Shown here: positions 27,795 through 35,905 of the stretch, piece by piece | Layout: every line of letters begins with the position of its first letter | How positions within the stretch are numbered: position 1 is the stretch's first letter | DNA from: Demequina sp. NBRC 110056 | GTDB lineage: Bacteria > Actinomycetota > Actinomycetes > Actinomycetales > Demequinaceae | Length of the DNA stretch: 64,000 nucleotides | Direction: 5' to 3' | Assembly (NCBI RefSeq): GCF_002090155.1 | Contig: NZ_BBRM01000002.1 | Location: 1 to 64,000 of the forward strand | Position numbers and translations under genes: made by a program | The notes under the pieces: model-generated | The model's database searches: none | Told to the model about the DNA's origin: nothing | What the model saw: the letters and a program-made list of their open reading frames with translations, nothing else

Positions 27795-29738
27795 GTGCCC
27801 GATTACAACGATGTAGATCCAGCCCCGGCCGGCCACATGCTGGTCGCCTACGACCGCAAGCCGACCACCGAAGCCGAGGCCAACAACGCGGACATCGCGC
27901 TCAGCCTCCACCTCGCGCTCGACGGCGTGCCGCTGTTCGACGGCTATGGCGTGCACTTCGCACGCGTCGCCGCGGTTCCTGGCCCCGACGGCACGTTCGA
28001 CCCAGACCTGCGCTCGCTCAAGGACCCTCACCTCGCGCGGCTCGCGGACGGGTCGTTCGGCCTCATGGCGACGCGCACGGCGCGCGGCGGCGGTGACGAC
28101 GGCACGCGAGCCTCGTGCGTGCTGCTCGCCCGCAGCGAGGACCTCGTGGAGTTCGCGGAGCTCGGCATGCTCGACCTCGGCGTCGCCCACGGTGTCAACG
28201 ATCCCGCCTTCGCCGTGGCTGACGGCGCGTGCATCGTGCGGTGGCGCGACGACGAGGGCGCACCGTGGCACGCGACCCTCGACCGCTTCGCCGCCGACGC
28301 GACCGTCGGCGAGCCCGTGCGTGGTGACATCGCCATCCCCGGTGAGCTCGATGCGAACGCTGCGGACGCATCGGCGCTGCCCGACCTCAACACGGGCAGC
28401 ACGGTCGAGATCGACCCGGCCACGGCATCGGCGCTGCGCGAGCGGTTCGGGCCGGTGACCAACACCGGCACGGCGGACCTGCCCGCGGTCGAGGTGCCGC
28501 GCGGAGCCCGCCTGACCGAGGACCTGCTCCCCGGGCGCGTCGGCCTCGAGTACTCGGACGGCTCGCGTGGGTCGCTCGCGCTGGCGTGGGACGCCGCCGC
28601 GGTGGCCGCTGTCGACACCGGCGCGCCGGGCGATCACGTGGTGACGGCGACGGTCCGCCAGCCGGTCTACCCCACACCGTTCGCCGACGAGCGCGCGGAT
28701 CCGAGCATCGTGCCCTTCGACTGGAACGGCCGTCGGGTCTTCCTCATGATCGCGACCAAGGATCTCCGCATGGACCCGATCGCGAACAGCGGCGACCCGA
28801 TCGGGATGCCTGTTCGCATGGCGGACACCATCGCCGCCCTCGCGGACGCGAACGGCGGCGCCGCGCTCGAGCGGGACCTGCTCGTCGCGGGCGACCGCGA
28901 CGCGGACGACGACGTCATGACGGGCTGCTTCTGGGCGCCCGAGATCCACACGATCGGCGGCGAGCTGTCGATCCTCTTCATGCCCTGCTACGACGGGGCG
29001 GACGGGCGGCCGGACATGTGGACCGGGCGGGCGAGCATCATCCAGCTGCGGCGCGACGCCGATGGACGTCATCTCGACCCGACGGACCCCGCGAGCTGGA
29101 CGCCCACGCGCCACGTGACCCGCGCGGACGGCTCGGCGCTGAACGACCGGTCCGGGATCTCGCTCGACATGACCTACCTCGAGGACGGTGGGCGGCACCA
29201 CTACGCCTGGCAGATGCTCGGATCTGTGTTCATCGCGACCATGGACCCCGGGGATCCGACCCGGCTCACGAGCGAGCCGGTGCGGATCATCGCGCCGGAG
29301 TACGCGTGGGACAACACCATCGCGGAGGGCCCGAACTTTCACGTGCGCGACGGCCGTGTGCACCTGCTGTACTCGGGATCGACCGTGGGCGACACCTACA
29401 CGACGGGCCTCGCGACCGCGCCGTCAGGAGCGGACCTCACGGACCCGGCCGTGTGGACGCGACTCGGCATGCCCCTGCAGAAGTCGGGCCCCTTCAACGG
29501 CGAGATGCAGCTGGGCACCGGGCACGGGATGTGGTCCTGGGACGAGGACGGCAACCAGCTGTACGTGTTCCACGCCCGCACCGACCACCTGGGCCTCACC
29601 GGACGCGACACGTTCGTGCGCCGCGTCCACTGGACGGCCGACGGGCTGCCGCGCCTCGACATGGAGACCGAGGAGGAGCTCGCGCCGGAGCGGCGTCACG
29701 TCGCGGTGGTCGTGCGCGTGACGGAGGTGGACGGATGA
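27795..29738 (+). CDS. GH43-like beta-propeller glycosidase, intracellular, 647 aa
   Basis: This protein has blade motifs of GH43 enzymes but is longer than a single catalytic domain. The N-terminal half has SLKDPHLARLADGSFGLMATR (a likely catalytic Asp); the C-terminal half has CFWAPEIHTIGGELSILF and IAEGPNFHVRDGRVHLLYSG (a likely catalytic Glu), as in exo-acting arabinosidases. An inserted segment (about residues 180-290) resembles an Ig-like domain. No signal peptide is present. TAGGCT ends 6 bases before the GTG at 27795, so it is probably leaderless, and a putative operator lies at codons 4-7. An ATG at 27837 is the alternative start. It overlaps the next GH43-type gene by 4 bases. Confidence 0.75.
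   Translation: MPDYNDVDPAPAGHMLVAYDRKPTTEAEANNADIALSLHLALDGVPLFDGYGVHFARVAAVPGPDGTFDPDLRSLKDPHLARLADGSFGLMATRTARGGGDDGTRASCVLLARSEDLVEFAELGMLDLGVAHGVNDPAFAVADGACIVRWRDDEGAPWHATLDRFAADATVGEPVRGDIAIPGELDANAADASALPDLNTGSTVEIDPATASALRERFGPVTNTGTADLPAVEVPRGARLTEDLLPGRVGLEYSDGSRGSLALAWDAAAVAAVDTGAPGDHVVTATVRQPVYPTPFADERADPSIVPFDWNGRRVFLMIATKDLRMDPIANSGDPIGMPVRMADTIAALADANGGAALERDLLVAGDRDADDDVMTGCFWAPEIHTIGGELSILFMPCYDGADGRPDMWTGRASIIQLRRDADGRHLDPTDPASWTPTRHVTRADGSALNDRSGISLDMTYLEDGGRHHYAWQMLGSVFIATMDPGDPTRLTSEPVRIIAPEYAWDNTIAEGPNFHVRDGRVHLLYSGSTVGDTYTTGLATAPSGADLTDPAVWTRLGMPLQKSGPFNGEMQLGTGHGMWSWDEDGNQLYVFHARTDHLGLTGRDTFVRRVHWTADGLPRLDMETEEELAPERRHVAVVVRVTEVDG
27804..27815. promoter_or_regulatory. 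Operator candidate TACAACGATGTA, site 2, inside the first codons
   Basis: The same 12-mer as at 11437-11448 lies 9 bases inside the predicted leaderless transcript. It codes for Tyr-Asn-Asp-Val using TAC AAC GAT GTA. GTA is a rare codon here, which suggests that the DNA sequence rather than the protein is under selection. Confidence 0.6.
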
Positions 29739-31045
29739 CCGAGCGCTACGGGTACCTCATGGTGCACTTCGTCGAGGATTCGCACGGGTATCGCGAGAAG
29801 GTGCACCTGTCGATCTCGCGCGGCGACGACCCGACCGCCTGGGACCGGCTGAACGGCGGCGAGCCCATCCTCGCCTCAAGCATGTCGACCACGGGCGTGC
29901 GCGACCCGTTCCTGCTGCACCGCCCCGACACGGGCCGCTACTACCTCATCGCGACGGACCTGCGGGTCTTCGGAGCTGACGAGGCGGGCTGGTCCGTGTG
30001 GGGCTCGGAGTACTCCACGAGGATGAACGTCTGGGAGTCGGAGGACCTCGTCACCTGGGGCGAGCAGCGTCAGATCGACGTCGCGCTCGGACCCGACGGG
30101 ATGCCGGACCCTGCGGCGCCGCACATGGGCATGATGTGGGCGCCCGAGGCGCTGTGGGTGGACGAGTACGACGCCGACGGCGGAGCCTTCGTCGTCTACT
30201 GGGCCTCTGCGGGCGCCGACGGGCGGCAGCGGATCATCTGGGGAGCGACCAGGGACTTCACGCAGTCGGGGTGGCTCACCGGCGGGGTGCTCATCGACGC
30301 CCCGGGCGACGTCATCGACACGACGATGATCCGCGAAGGGGGCCGGACGTACCGCGTCACCAAGGACAACGGGACCGCGCGCGGCCTGTTCATGGAGCAC
30401 AGCGACGATGCGCGCTGGTGGCTTCCCGAGGCGACCTGGACGCAGACGCAGATCCACCTTGGCGCGGGCTACGTGGGCGGCGACCCGGGACTCGTCGAGG
30501 GGCCCGCGCTTTTTCGCGTCCACCGCGAGGACCTCTGGTACCTGCTCGTCGACGTGATCCCCGACGTCGGGTACCGGCCCATGGTCGCCACCGATCTCGA
30601 CGCGCCCGAGCCCTGGTCCGAGGTGGCGCAGGCGGACTTCGACCTTGCGCCGGCCACCAAGCATGGCGGGGTCATCCCGCTCACCCGCGAGCGCTACGAC
30701 GCCCTCCGCCGCGCCGATGCGGCGGCCGTGGTGCAGGTGCACGTCGCCACCGTGCGGGTCGAGGTGGGCGCGGACGAGGCGTCTGTGCGAGCGGCGCTGC
30801 CCGCCACCGCGCGGGCGCGGCTCCACGGCGGGGGCGAGAATGACTTCGAGGTCGCGTGGAACCTCGATGGGCTCGACGTCGCGGAGCCCGGCGAGGTGGT
30901 CGTCGAGGGGCGGCTCCTGGGTACGCTCGGGGCGAATCGGGACGACTGGGTCGCGGCGGACGGATCGCGCCGGTGGGACGCCGAGGGCAAGGTCCCGAGG
31001 GCCTCTCGCGCGCTCGCGGTCACGGCGACCGTACGCGTCGCCTGA
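29735..31045 (+). CDS. GH43-family glycosidase, intracellular, with Ig-like C-terminal domain
   Basis: A 436-residue protein. The N-terminal propeller (about 1-325) has VRDPFLLHRPDTGRYYLIATD with the general-base Asp, MGMMWAPEALWVDEYD, and VEGPALFRVHREDLWYLLVD with the likely catalytic Glu. Residues about 345-435 resemble a bacterial Ig-like domain (VRAALPATARARLHGGG, then VAWNLDGLDV). No signal peptide is present. The ATG overlaps the stop of the preceding GH43-type gene (ATGA), so the two enzymes are made together and probably act in turn on imported oligosaccharides, perhaps arabino-oligosaccharides from the secreted enzyme at 8933-11362. Confidence 0.82.
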   Translation: MTERYGYLMVHFVEDSHGYREKVHLSISRGDDPTAWDRLNGGEPILASSMSTTGVRDPFLLHRPDTGRYYLIATDLRVFGADEAGWSVWGSEYSTRMNVWESEDLVTWGEQRQIDVALGPDGMPDPAAPHMGMMWAPEALWVDEYDADGGAFVVYWASAGADGRQRIIWGATRDFTQSGWLTGGVLIDAPGDVIDTTMIREGGRTYRVTKDNGTARGLFMEHSDDARWWLPEATWTQTQIHLGAGYVGGDPGLVEGPALFRVHREDLWYLLVDVIPDVGYRPMVATDLDAPEPWSEVAQADFDLAPATKHGGVIPLTRERYDALRRADAAAVVQVHVATVRVEVGADEASVRAALPATARARLHGGGENDFEVAWNLDGLDVAEPGEVVVEGRLLGTLGANRDDWVAADGSRRWDAEGKVPRASRALAVTATVRVA

Positions 31046-31124
31046 CGACGGGCGCCACGGCCGGCGGCGTGTCACGTCCGCGCAGCCCAGGCGCCCCAGG
31101 GTGCCGCGCGGAGGGTGCTCGGCG

Positions 31125-32132
31125 TCAGTCGAGCGCGCGCCGTCGTCGAGGCGTCAGGCGCACCGCCGGCAATGGGGGAGCCGGGATGCGCACGCCGTGG
31201 GCCTCGGGAACGATCCCGAACCGTTCGTCGTGCGACTCCCAGCCCGCCCGCGCCTCGGCGATCTCGTCGTGGCTGCGTCCCACGAAGTTCCACCACATCA
31301 CGAGGTCGTCGGGGAACGGCTCCCCGCCGAGGACGAAGACGCGGGCACCGTCGACCGTCCGCAGCGTCACCGCGGACCGGTCGGTGCCGAGGTAGAGGAT
31401 GGCGCTGTCGCGCGGGGAGCCCAGCGGCGTGCCGTCGTGGTCGATCACCTCGACGTCGCCGTCGATGTGGAGGATGCCGTGCTCCCAGGCGCTGTCGAGC
31501 GGCAGGGGCACCGCCGCACCCGGCGGCAGCTCGACCTGCGCTCCGACGATGGGCGTGTGGACGGTCGCGGGGGAGCGCACGCCGGCGAGCTCGCCGAGCA
31601 CCACCGTGACGTGCGCATCGGAGCCGTCACCGGGCAGCGTGAGCTGAGGCAGCGCGGGGTGAGTCTCGAAGGCCGCGTCGCCGTGGCGCGTCTGTTCGGG
31701 AAGCGCGACCCAGAGCTGGATGGCGTCGAGCAGCGAGTCCGGCGTGACGGAGTGCTCGGTGTGGGCGATGCCGTGCCCCGCCGTCATGAGGTTGAGGGCG
31801 CCGGGCTGCAGCACGACGTGTGATCCCAGCGAGTCGCGGTGACGGGCCTCGCCGGTGAGCGGCCACGTCACGGTCTGCAGCCCGGTGTGCGGGTGGGAGT
31901 CGACCGTCATGGTCGTCACCTGTGGCCCGAATCGGTCCACGAAGCACCACGCGCCGATGGTCGGCAGCGCGCGCTGCGGCAGCGCGCGCCTCACCGTCAT
32001 CGCGCGCAGGCCGCCGAGCGGCACGTCGCGGGCCTCGAGCAAGATCGCCCGGGGGCCCGGACGGCAGTCGCGGGACGCGGCGTCGTCGGCCACCTCGTCG
32101 GTGACGTCGGATCCCGCGTCCAGGCGAGTCAT
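31125..32132 (-). CDS. Pirin family protein
   Basis: A 335-residue bicupin. The N-terminal cupin has the metal site of pirins: HPHTGLQTVTW, then MTAGHGIAHTEHS. Bacterial pirins bind iron; some are quercetin 2,3-dioxygenases and others regulate by protein contact, so the role here is open. It is longer than E. coli YhhW because it has the C-terminal pirin domain and a basic tail. The ATG at 32132 overlaps the stop of the small acetyltransferase gene by 4 bases. Confidence 0.9.
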   Translation of the reverse strand: MTRLDAGSDVTDEVADDAASRDCRPGPRAILLEARDVPLGGLRAMTVRRALPQRALPTIGAWCFVDRFGPQVTTMTVDSHPHTGLQTVTWPLTGEARHRDSLGSHVVLQPGALNLMTAGHGIAHTEHSVTPDSLLDAIQLWVALPEQTRHGDAAFETHPALPQLTLPGDGSDAHVTVVLGELAGVRSPATVHTPIVGAQVELPPGAAVPLPLDSAWEHGILHIDGDVEVIDHDGTPLGSPRDSAILYLGTDRSAVTLRTVDGARVFVLGGEPFPDDLVMWWNFVGRSHDEIAEARAGWESHDERFGIVPEAHGVRIPAPPLPAVRLTPRRRRALD

Positions 32133-32416
32133 CCCTGCTTGTCCACGAGTTGGAGCCCCGGGACGTCGTTGCGCTCGACGTAGGCGGCGACCGCGCCGCA
32201 CAGGGGAGCGACCGTCAGATCCTTGGAGGTCGCGTCCTCAAGGGCCGCCCTGATGAGCGGCTTGGACAGCCCCTTGCCCTGGAACTCCTCGCGGACCTCC
32301 GTGTGCGTCAGCGCGATGACGTCATCGTTGGTCCGCGTCTCGATCCAGCCGGCGAGCTCGCCGTCGACGCGAAGCTCGTAGCGGCTCGCGTCCTCGTTCC
32401 ACGTGGTCTCGGCCAT
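32129..32416 (-). CDS. Small GNAT-like N-acetyltransferase (YjdJ type)
   Basis: A 95-residue protein of the short GNAT group (Yjdj/GTL3-like): ELRVDGELAGWIETRTNDD, TEVREEFQGKGLSKPLIRAAL (acetyl-CoA binding) and PLCGAVAAYVERN. GAAGGG lies 6 bases before the ATG at 32416, while the ATG two codons upstream abuts that site and is less likely. It is coupled to the pirin gene. The substrate of these proteins is not known. Confidence 0.85.
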   Translation of the reverse strand: MAETTWNEDASRYELRVDGELAGWIETRTNDDVIALTHTEVREEFQGKGLSKPLIRAALEDATSKDLTVAPLCGAVAAYVERNDVPGLQLVDKQG

Positions 32417-32474
32417 GGTCATCCCTTCGTCGTGCGGTCGCCCATGCCAACACGGGCGCCGGGCGTCGTGTTCC

Positions 32475-33194
32475 TCAGCTGTCGCGCAGGTCGAACGGGT
32501 CCGCGGCGGCGTCCCGCAGCGAGCCTCCGGTGGCCAGTCGCATCATGTCCGAGTCGAGGTCGATGTCGAGCTCGGTGCCGCCGGCGGAGCCGTAGGTGTG
32601 CTGATAGCGCGCCCATGAGTCGTCGCGGACCTTGCGGGCGAAGCCGGACTCGACCAGGATCGCGAGCTCGGTCGCGGCGCGGTCGATACGGGTCCCGAGC
32701 GCCTTGTCGGTCCAGTCCTCGGTCGACGCGAACAGGCCGGTGGGAACGGGCAGCGCGCGCAGGTACGCGAACAGGGAGCGCATCTCCTCGTCCACCACGA
32801 GGGCGTGGCGGGCGGTGCCCGCAGTCGCGGCCAGGATCACGGGCTTGCCGATGAGCAGGTCGTTGTCGAGCACCTGGAAGAAGCTCGAGAACAGTCCGGA
32901 CGCGGCGGCCTTGTAGACCGGGGCGGCGGCGATGATGCCGTCCGCGGCCTGCAGGTGCTCGATCGCCTTCGTGAACCGCGGGCCCATGAGCTGGCTCGAC
33001 AGCGCCTGGGGGAGCTCCGGCAGGAGCTCGCGCAGGTCGATCGCCGTGACGGTCACGGTGTGGCCGCGGGACTCGAGGATCGCGACCGCGCGCTGGGTGG
33101 CGCGGTCGGCCAGCAGTCGCGTCGAGGACGGGTCGGACACGCCCGCGCTGACGACGACGAGACGGTACGTCTCTGGGGTGACGGGGGTGGTCAT
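32475..33194 (-). CDS. LLM-partnered FMN reductase, CE1759 family
   Basis: A 239-residue flavodoxin-like NAD(P)H:FMN reductase. The flavin phosphate loop is SAGVSDPSSTRLLADR, and AAPVYKAAASGLFSSFFQVLD is the second flavin-binding loop. The length and sequence fit the reductases that accompany CE1758-type luciferase-like proteins. It would supply reduced FMN to the monooxygenase encoded at 33664-34848. GGAGG lies before the ATG at 33194. It overlaps the MarR gene by 4 bases. Confidence 0.92.
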   Translation of the reverse strand: MTTPVTPETYRLVVVSAGVSDPSSTRLLADRATQRAVAILESRGHTVTVTAIDLRELLPELPQALSSQLMGPRFTKAIEHLQAADGIIAAAPVYKAAASGLFSSFFQVLDNDLLIGKPVILAATAGTARHALVVDEEMRSLFAYLRALPVPTGLFASTEDWTDKALGTRIDRAATELAILVESGFARKVRDDSWARYQHTYGSAGGTELDIDLDSDMMRLATGGSLRDAAADPFDLRDS

Positions 33195-33655
33195 GATGCC
33201 TCCAAGGCAAGCTTGCGTGAGAGCGACTCGAGGAGCGCGAGCTCCTCGTCGGTGAGCGCGGCGGTCATGGTCGCCGCGACGTCGCGCCCGTGGGCGCGGC
33301 CCACGCGACGCTGCAGCTGGCGCCCCTCCTCGGTGAGCGAGAGGTGAGCCGCGCGGGCATCGGCCGGATCCGCGCATCGGCCCACGAGGCCCTTGTCGAC
33401 CAGCCGGTCGACCAGGCGGGATAGGGCGGGCTGGCTCAGCAGGACGTGCCTGCCGACCTCGCCCAACCGCTGCGGCGCGTCGCACTTCGAGAGCGTGTAG
33501 AGCACGTCGTACTCGCGCATCGACAGCCCGTGCCACACGTCCTCGGCGCTGAAGCGGCGCATGAGCGCCGCGTGCGCGGCGAGGGAGGCCTCCCACGCAT
33601 CGTTGGCGAGGTGCGTGCGGGACCTGACCCGCGCATCGGCGCTCGTGGTGGTCAT
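33191..33655 (-). CDS. MarR-family transcriptional regulator
   Basis: A 154-residue winged-helix regulator. The recognition region is LGEVGRHVLLSQPALSRLVDRLVDKGLVGR and the wing contains DPADARAAHLSLTEEGRQL. It lies between the monooxygenase gene (8 bases upstream) and its reductase (4-base overlap), so it is made with them and probably represses them in the absence of a phenolic or similar ligand. ATGC-GTTT-GCAT at 34890-34901, upstream of the monooxygenase, is a possible binding site. Confidence 0.92.
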   Translation of the reverse strand: MTTTSADARVRSRTHLANDAWEASLAAHAALMRRFSAEDVWHGLSMREYDVLYTLSKCDAPQRLGEVGRHVLLSQPALSRLVDRLVDKGLVGRCADPADARAAHLSLTEEGRQLQRRVGRAHGRDVAATMTAALTDEELALLESLSRKLALEAS

Positions 33656-33663
33656 GGCCCGGC

Positions 33664-34848
33664 TCACATCGACGGGTAGGCGGCGACGCTGGACTCGGAG
33701 TCCTGGTACGGGGAGCCGCCCGTGACGTTGTCGCCGCGGTTGGCGTTGGGGCGTGGCTGGCGCGGCTCGGCGTCGCCGTACTTGGCCTTGACAAGGGCGG
33801 CGTGCGTGGGAGCCTCGGCGGTGCCGGGCTCGCGCTTGGCGTCGAGCTCCTTGCGCAGGACGGGCACCACCTCGCCGCCGAGCAACTCGAGCTGCTCCAG
33901 CACGACGTTGAGCGGCAGGCCCGCGTGGTCGACGAGGAAGAGCTGGCGCTGGTAGTCGCCGAACGCCTCGCGGAACGTGAGGGTCTTGTCGATGACCTCC
34001 TGCGGGCTGCCGACGGACAGCGGCGTCATCTCCTCGAAGTCCTCCATGCGGGGGCCGTTGCCGTACACGGGGGCCTCGTTGAAGTAGGGCCGGAACTGGT
34101 CGCGCGCGTCCTGGCTGCTCTTGGCGATGAACGCCTGGCCGCCCAGGCCGACGATGGCCTCCTTCTGGGCGCCGTGGCCGTGGGCCTCGAAGCGGCGACG
34201 GTAGAAGTCGATGAGGCGCTTGTAGTGCTCCTTGGGCCAGAAGATGTTGTTGGCGAAGTAGCCGTTGCCGTAGTACGCGGCCTGCTCCGCGATCTCCGGG
34301 GTGCGGATCGAGCCGTGCCACACGAACGGCGGGACGTCGTCCAGGGGGCGGGGCGTGGACGTGAAGCCCTGGAGCGGGCCGCGGAAGTTGCCCTCCCAGT
34401 CGACGACGTCCTCGCGCCAGAGCCGGTGCAGCAGGTTGTAGTTCTCGAGCGCGAGCGGGAGCCCTTGGCGGATGTCCTGACCGAACCACGGGTACACGGG
34501 AGCGGTGTTCCCGCGGCCGAGCATGAGGTCCATACGGCCCTTGGTGAGGTGCTGGAGCATCGCGTACTCCTCAGCGATGCGCACCGGGTCGTTGGTCGTG
34601 ATGAGGGTGGTGCTCGTGGTGAGGATCAGGCGCTCGGTGAGCGCGCCGATGTGCGCGAGCAGCGTGGTCGGGGAGGAGCTGAAGAACGGCGGGTTGTGGT
34701 GCTCGCCGATGGCGAAGACGTCGAGGCCCACCTCCTCGGCCTTGACGGCGATCTGCCGGATCGCGTCGATGCGCTCAGCCTCCGACGGGGTGTAGCCGGT
34801 GACCGGGTCGCGGGTGATGTCCGAGACGGACATGATGCCGAACTGCAT
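33664..34848 (-). CDS. FMN-dependent luciferase-like monooxygenase, CE1758 family
   Basis: A 394-residue TIM-barrel monooxygenase. Family blocks are FAIGEHHNPPFFSSSPTTLLAHI, LTKGRMDLMLGRGN and VWHGSIRTPEIAEQAAYYG. The C-terminal extension after about residue 340 is Pro/Asn rich and unconserved. AGGAGG lies before the ATG at 34848; the frame continues upstream without a ribosome site. The partner reductase and a MarR regulator follow on the same strand. The substrate of this pair is not established in any species that I can name. Confidence 0.92.
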   Translation of the reverse strand: MQFGIMSVSDITRDPVTGYTPSEAERIDAIRQIAVKAEEVGLDVFAIGEHHNPPFFSSSPTTLLAHIGALTERLILTTSTTLITTNDPVRIAEEYAMLQHLTKGRMDLMLGRGNTAPVYPWFGQDIRQGLPLALENYNLLHRLWREDVVDWEGNFRGPLQGFTSTPRPLDDVPPFVWHGSIRTPEIAEQAAYYGNGYFANNIFWPKEHYKRLIDFYRRRFEAHGHGAQKEAIVGLGGQAFIAKSSQDARDQFRPYFNEAPVYGNGPRMEDFEEMTPLSVGSPQEVIDKTLTFREAFGDYQRQLFLVDHAGLPLNVVLEQLELLGGEVVPVLRKELDAKREPGTAEAPTHAALVKAKYGDAEPRQPRPNANRGDNVTGGSPYQDSESSVAAYPSM

Positions 34849-34889
34849 GGGGTGCCTCCTGGGTGGGCGGATCGTCTGGCGACGATTAT

Positions 34890-34901
34890 ATGCGTTTGCA
34901 T
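34890..34901. promoter_or_regulatory. Possible MarR operator upstream of the monooxygenase operon
   Basis: ATGCGTTTGCAT is an inverted repeat (ATGC-N4-GCAT) in an unusually AT-rich stretch 42-53 bases before the monooxygenase start. It is short, so the assignment is tentative. The rest of the gap 34849-35070 holds only a GC-rich stretch and one copy of the 62-bp repeat. Confidence 0.4.
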
Positions 34902-34986
34902 CTATCAACGCGAGCCGGACGGTTTCATTCCCGCCCGGCCCCCGCCGCGGCTCCCCGCCCTCGCGCCCCGCCGTCGCCCCCGGCCC

Positions 34987-35048
34987 CGCCCAGCACCCTG
35001 GAGGAAGGATCTCTGCGCGCTTCGTCGTGGCGGTGCGCGCTGCGGGAC
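34987..35048 (+). repeat. 62-bp inverted repeat, copy A
   Basis: This 62-base block is present in reverse orientation at 35844-35905 with 56 of 62 bases identical. It lies just after the 3' end of the fructosamine kinase gene. The conserved core includes CAGCACCCTG, AGGAAGG and CTCTGCGCGCTTCGTCGT. Confidence 0.85.
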
Positions 35049-35070
35049 GAGAATCTGTCGAGGCGGCGCG

Positions 35071-35832
35071 TCAGGCGAGTCGGAGGGTCGCGCGCGCTGC
35101 TGCTGCGAGCTCGACGCCGTAGGCGCGGCCGTGGCCCGCAGCGTGCACCGCAAGCGGATGGAGTTGATGCAGGGGCACGCGGTCGCGCCAGCCGCTCTCG
35201 AGCGTGCCGGCCTCGGAGTAGCCCTCGAGGATCTGGTCGAGGTGAGGCGCCCCGAACAGCGCCAGCATCGCGAGGTCCGTCTCGGGATGGCCGCCGTGCG
35301 CGGCCGGGTCGATCAGCACGGCGCCATCGACGTCGAACAGCAGGTTCCCCGCCCACAGGTCGCCGTGGATGCGTGCGGGCGTCGCGCCGTCATCGAAGGC
35401 TCCTGTCGCGATGAGCTCGCACGCCTCATTCACGAGGTCCTGCTCGTCGGCGGACAGGTGGCCGTTCGCGACCGCGGGCGCGAGGAACGGCTCGACACGA
35501 TGCTTCGCATAGAACGCGCCCCACGACGCCTCTGTCTCTCCAGGCATCTCGCGCGAGCCGATGAACAGCGGCCCGTCCCACCCCGTAGGCGCCGTACCCC
35601 AGGAGTGAGCCCCCGCCGCGTGGGTGGCGGCGAGGGAGCGTCCGAAGCCACGCGCCGCGTCGGCCGTGGGCTGCACAGTGGCGATGCGCTCGAGGACGAT
35701 GCGCCCCGCGGAGACGTCGATGACGCGCGCCACGCGCGCACCGCGCGCTTCGGCAAGCCACTGCAAGCCGGCCGCCTCGGCCTCGAAGAAGCCGGTGGGC
35801 GCGCCCGGGCGTGACTTGGTGAAGGGTTCCAT
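35071..35832 (-). CDS. Fructosamine kinase family protein
   Basis: A 253-residue protein-kinase-like enzyme of the fructosamine/ketosamine-3-kinase group, which phosphorylates sugars attached to amines so that the adduct falls off. The catalytic loop is IHGDLWAGNLLFD (HGD) and the metal site is LIDPAAHGGHPETDLAML. The N-terminal region is shorter than in eukaryotic enzymes, as is usual in bacteria. The ATG at 35832 (MEPFTKSRPG) fits the family start. The gene lies exactly between the two arms of a 62-bp inverted repeat. Confidence 0.9.
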   Translation of the reverse strand: MEPFTKSRPGAPTGFFEAEAAGLQWLAEARGARVARVIDVSAGRIVLERIATVQPTADAARGFGRSLAATHAAGAHSWGTAPTGWDGPLFIGSREMPGETEASWGAFYAKHRVEPFLAPAVANGHLSADEQDLVNEACELIATGAFDDGATPARIHGDLWAGNLLFDVDGAVLIDPAAHGGHPETDLAMLALFGAPHLDQILEGYSEAGTLESGWRDRVPLHQLHPLAVHAAGHGRAYGVELAAAARATLRLA

Positions 35833-35843
35833 CACGCACCACG

Positions 35844-35905
35844 GTCCCACAGCGCGCACCCTGACGACGAAGCGCGCAGAGAGCCTTCCTACAGGGTGCT
35901 GGGCG
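35844..35905 (-). repeat. 62-bp inverted repeat, copy B
   Basis: This is the inverted partner of 34987-35048, 11 bases upstream of the fructosamine kinase start. It overlaps the last 17 bases of the transporter gene, so the transporter's final codons (PSTL and stop) come from the repeat. Confidence 0.85.

Noticed and set aside
28586..29734. A longer frame in front of the second GH43-type gene, giving 819 residues.
   Set aside because: It is an out-of-frame reading of the first GH43-type gene. The ATG at 29735 overlaps the preceding stop in the usual coupled way.
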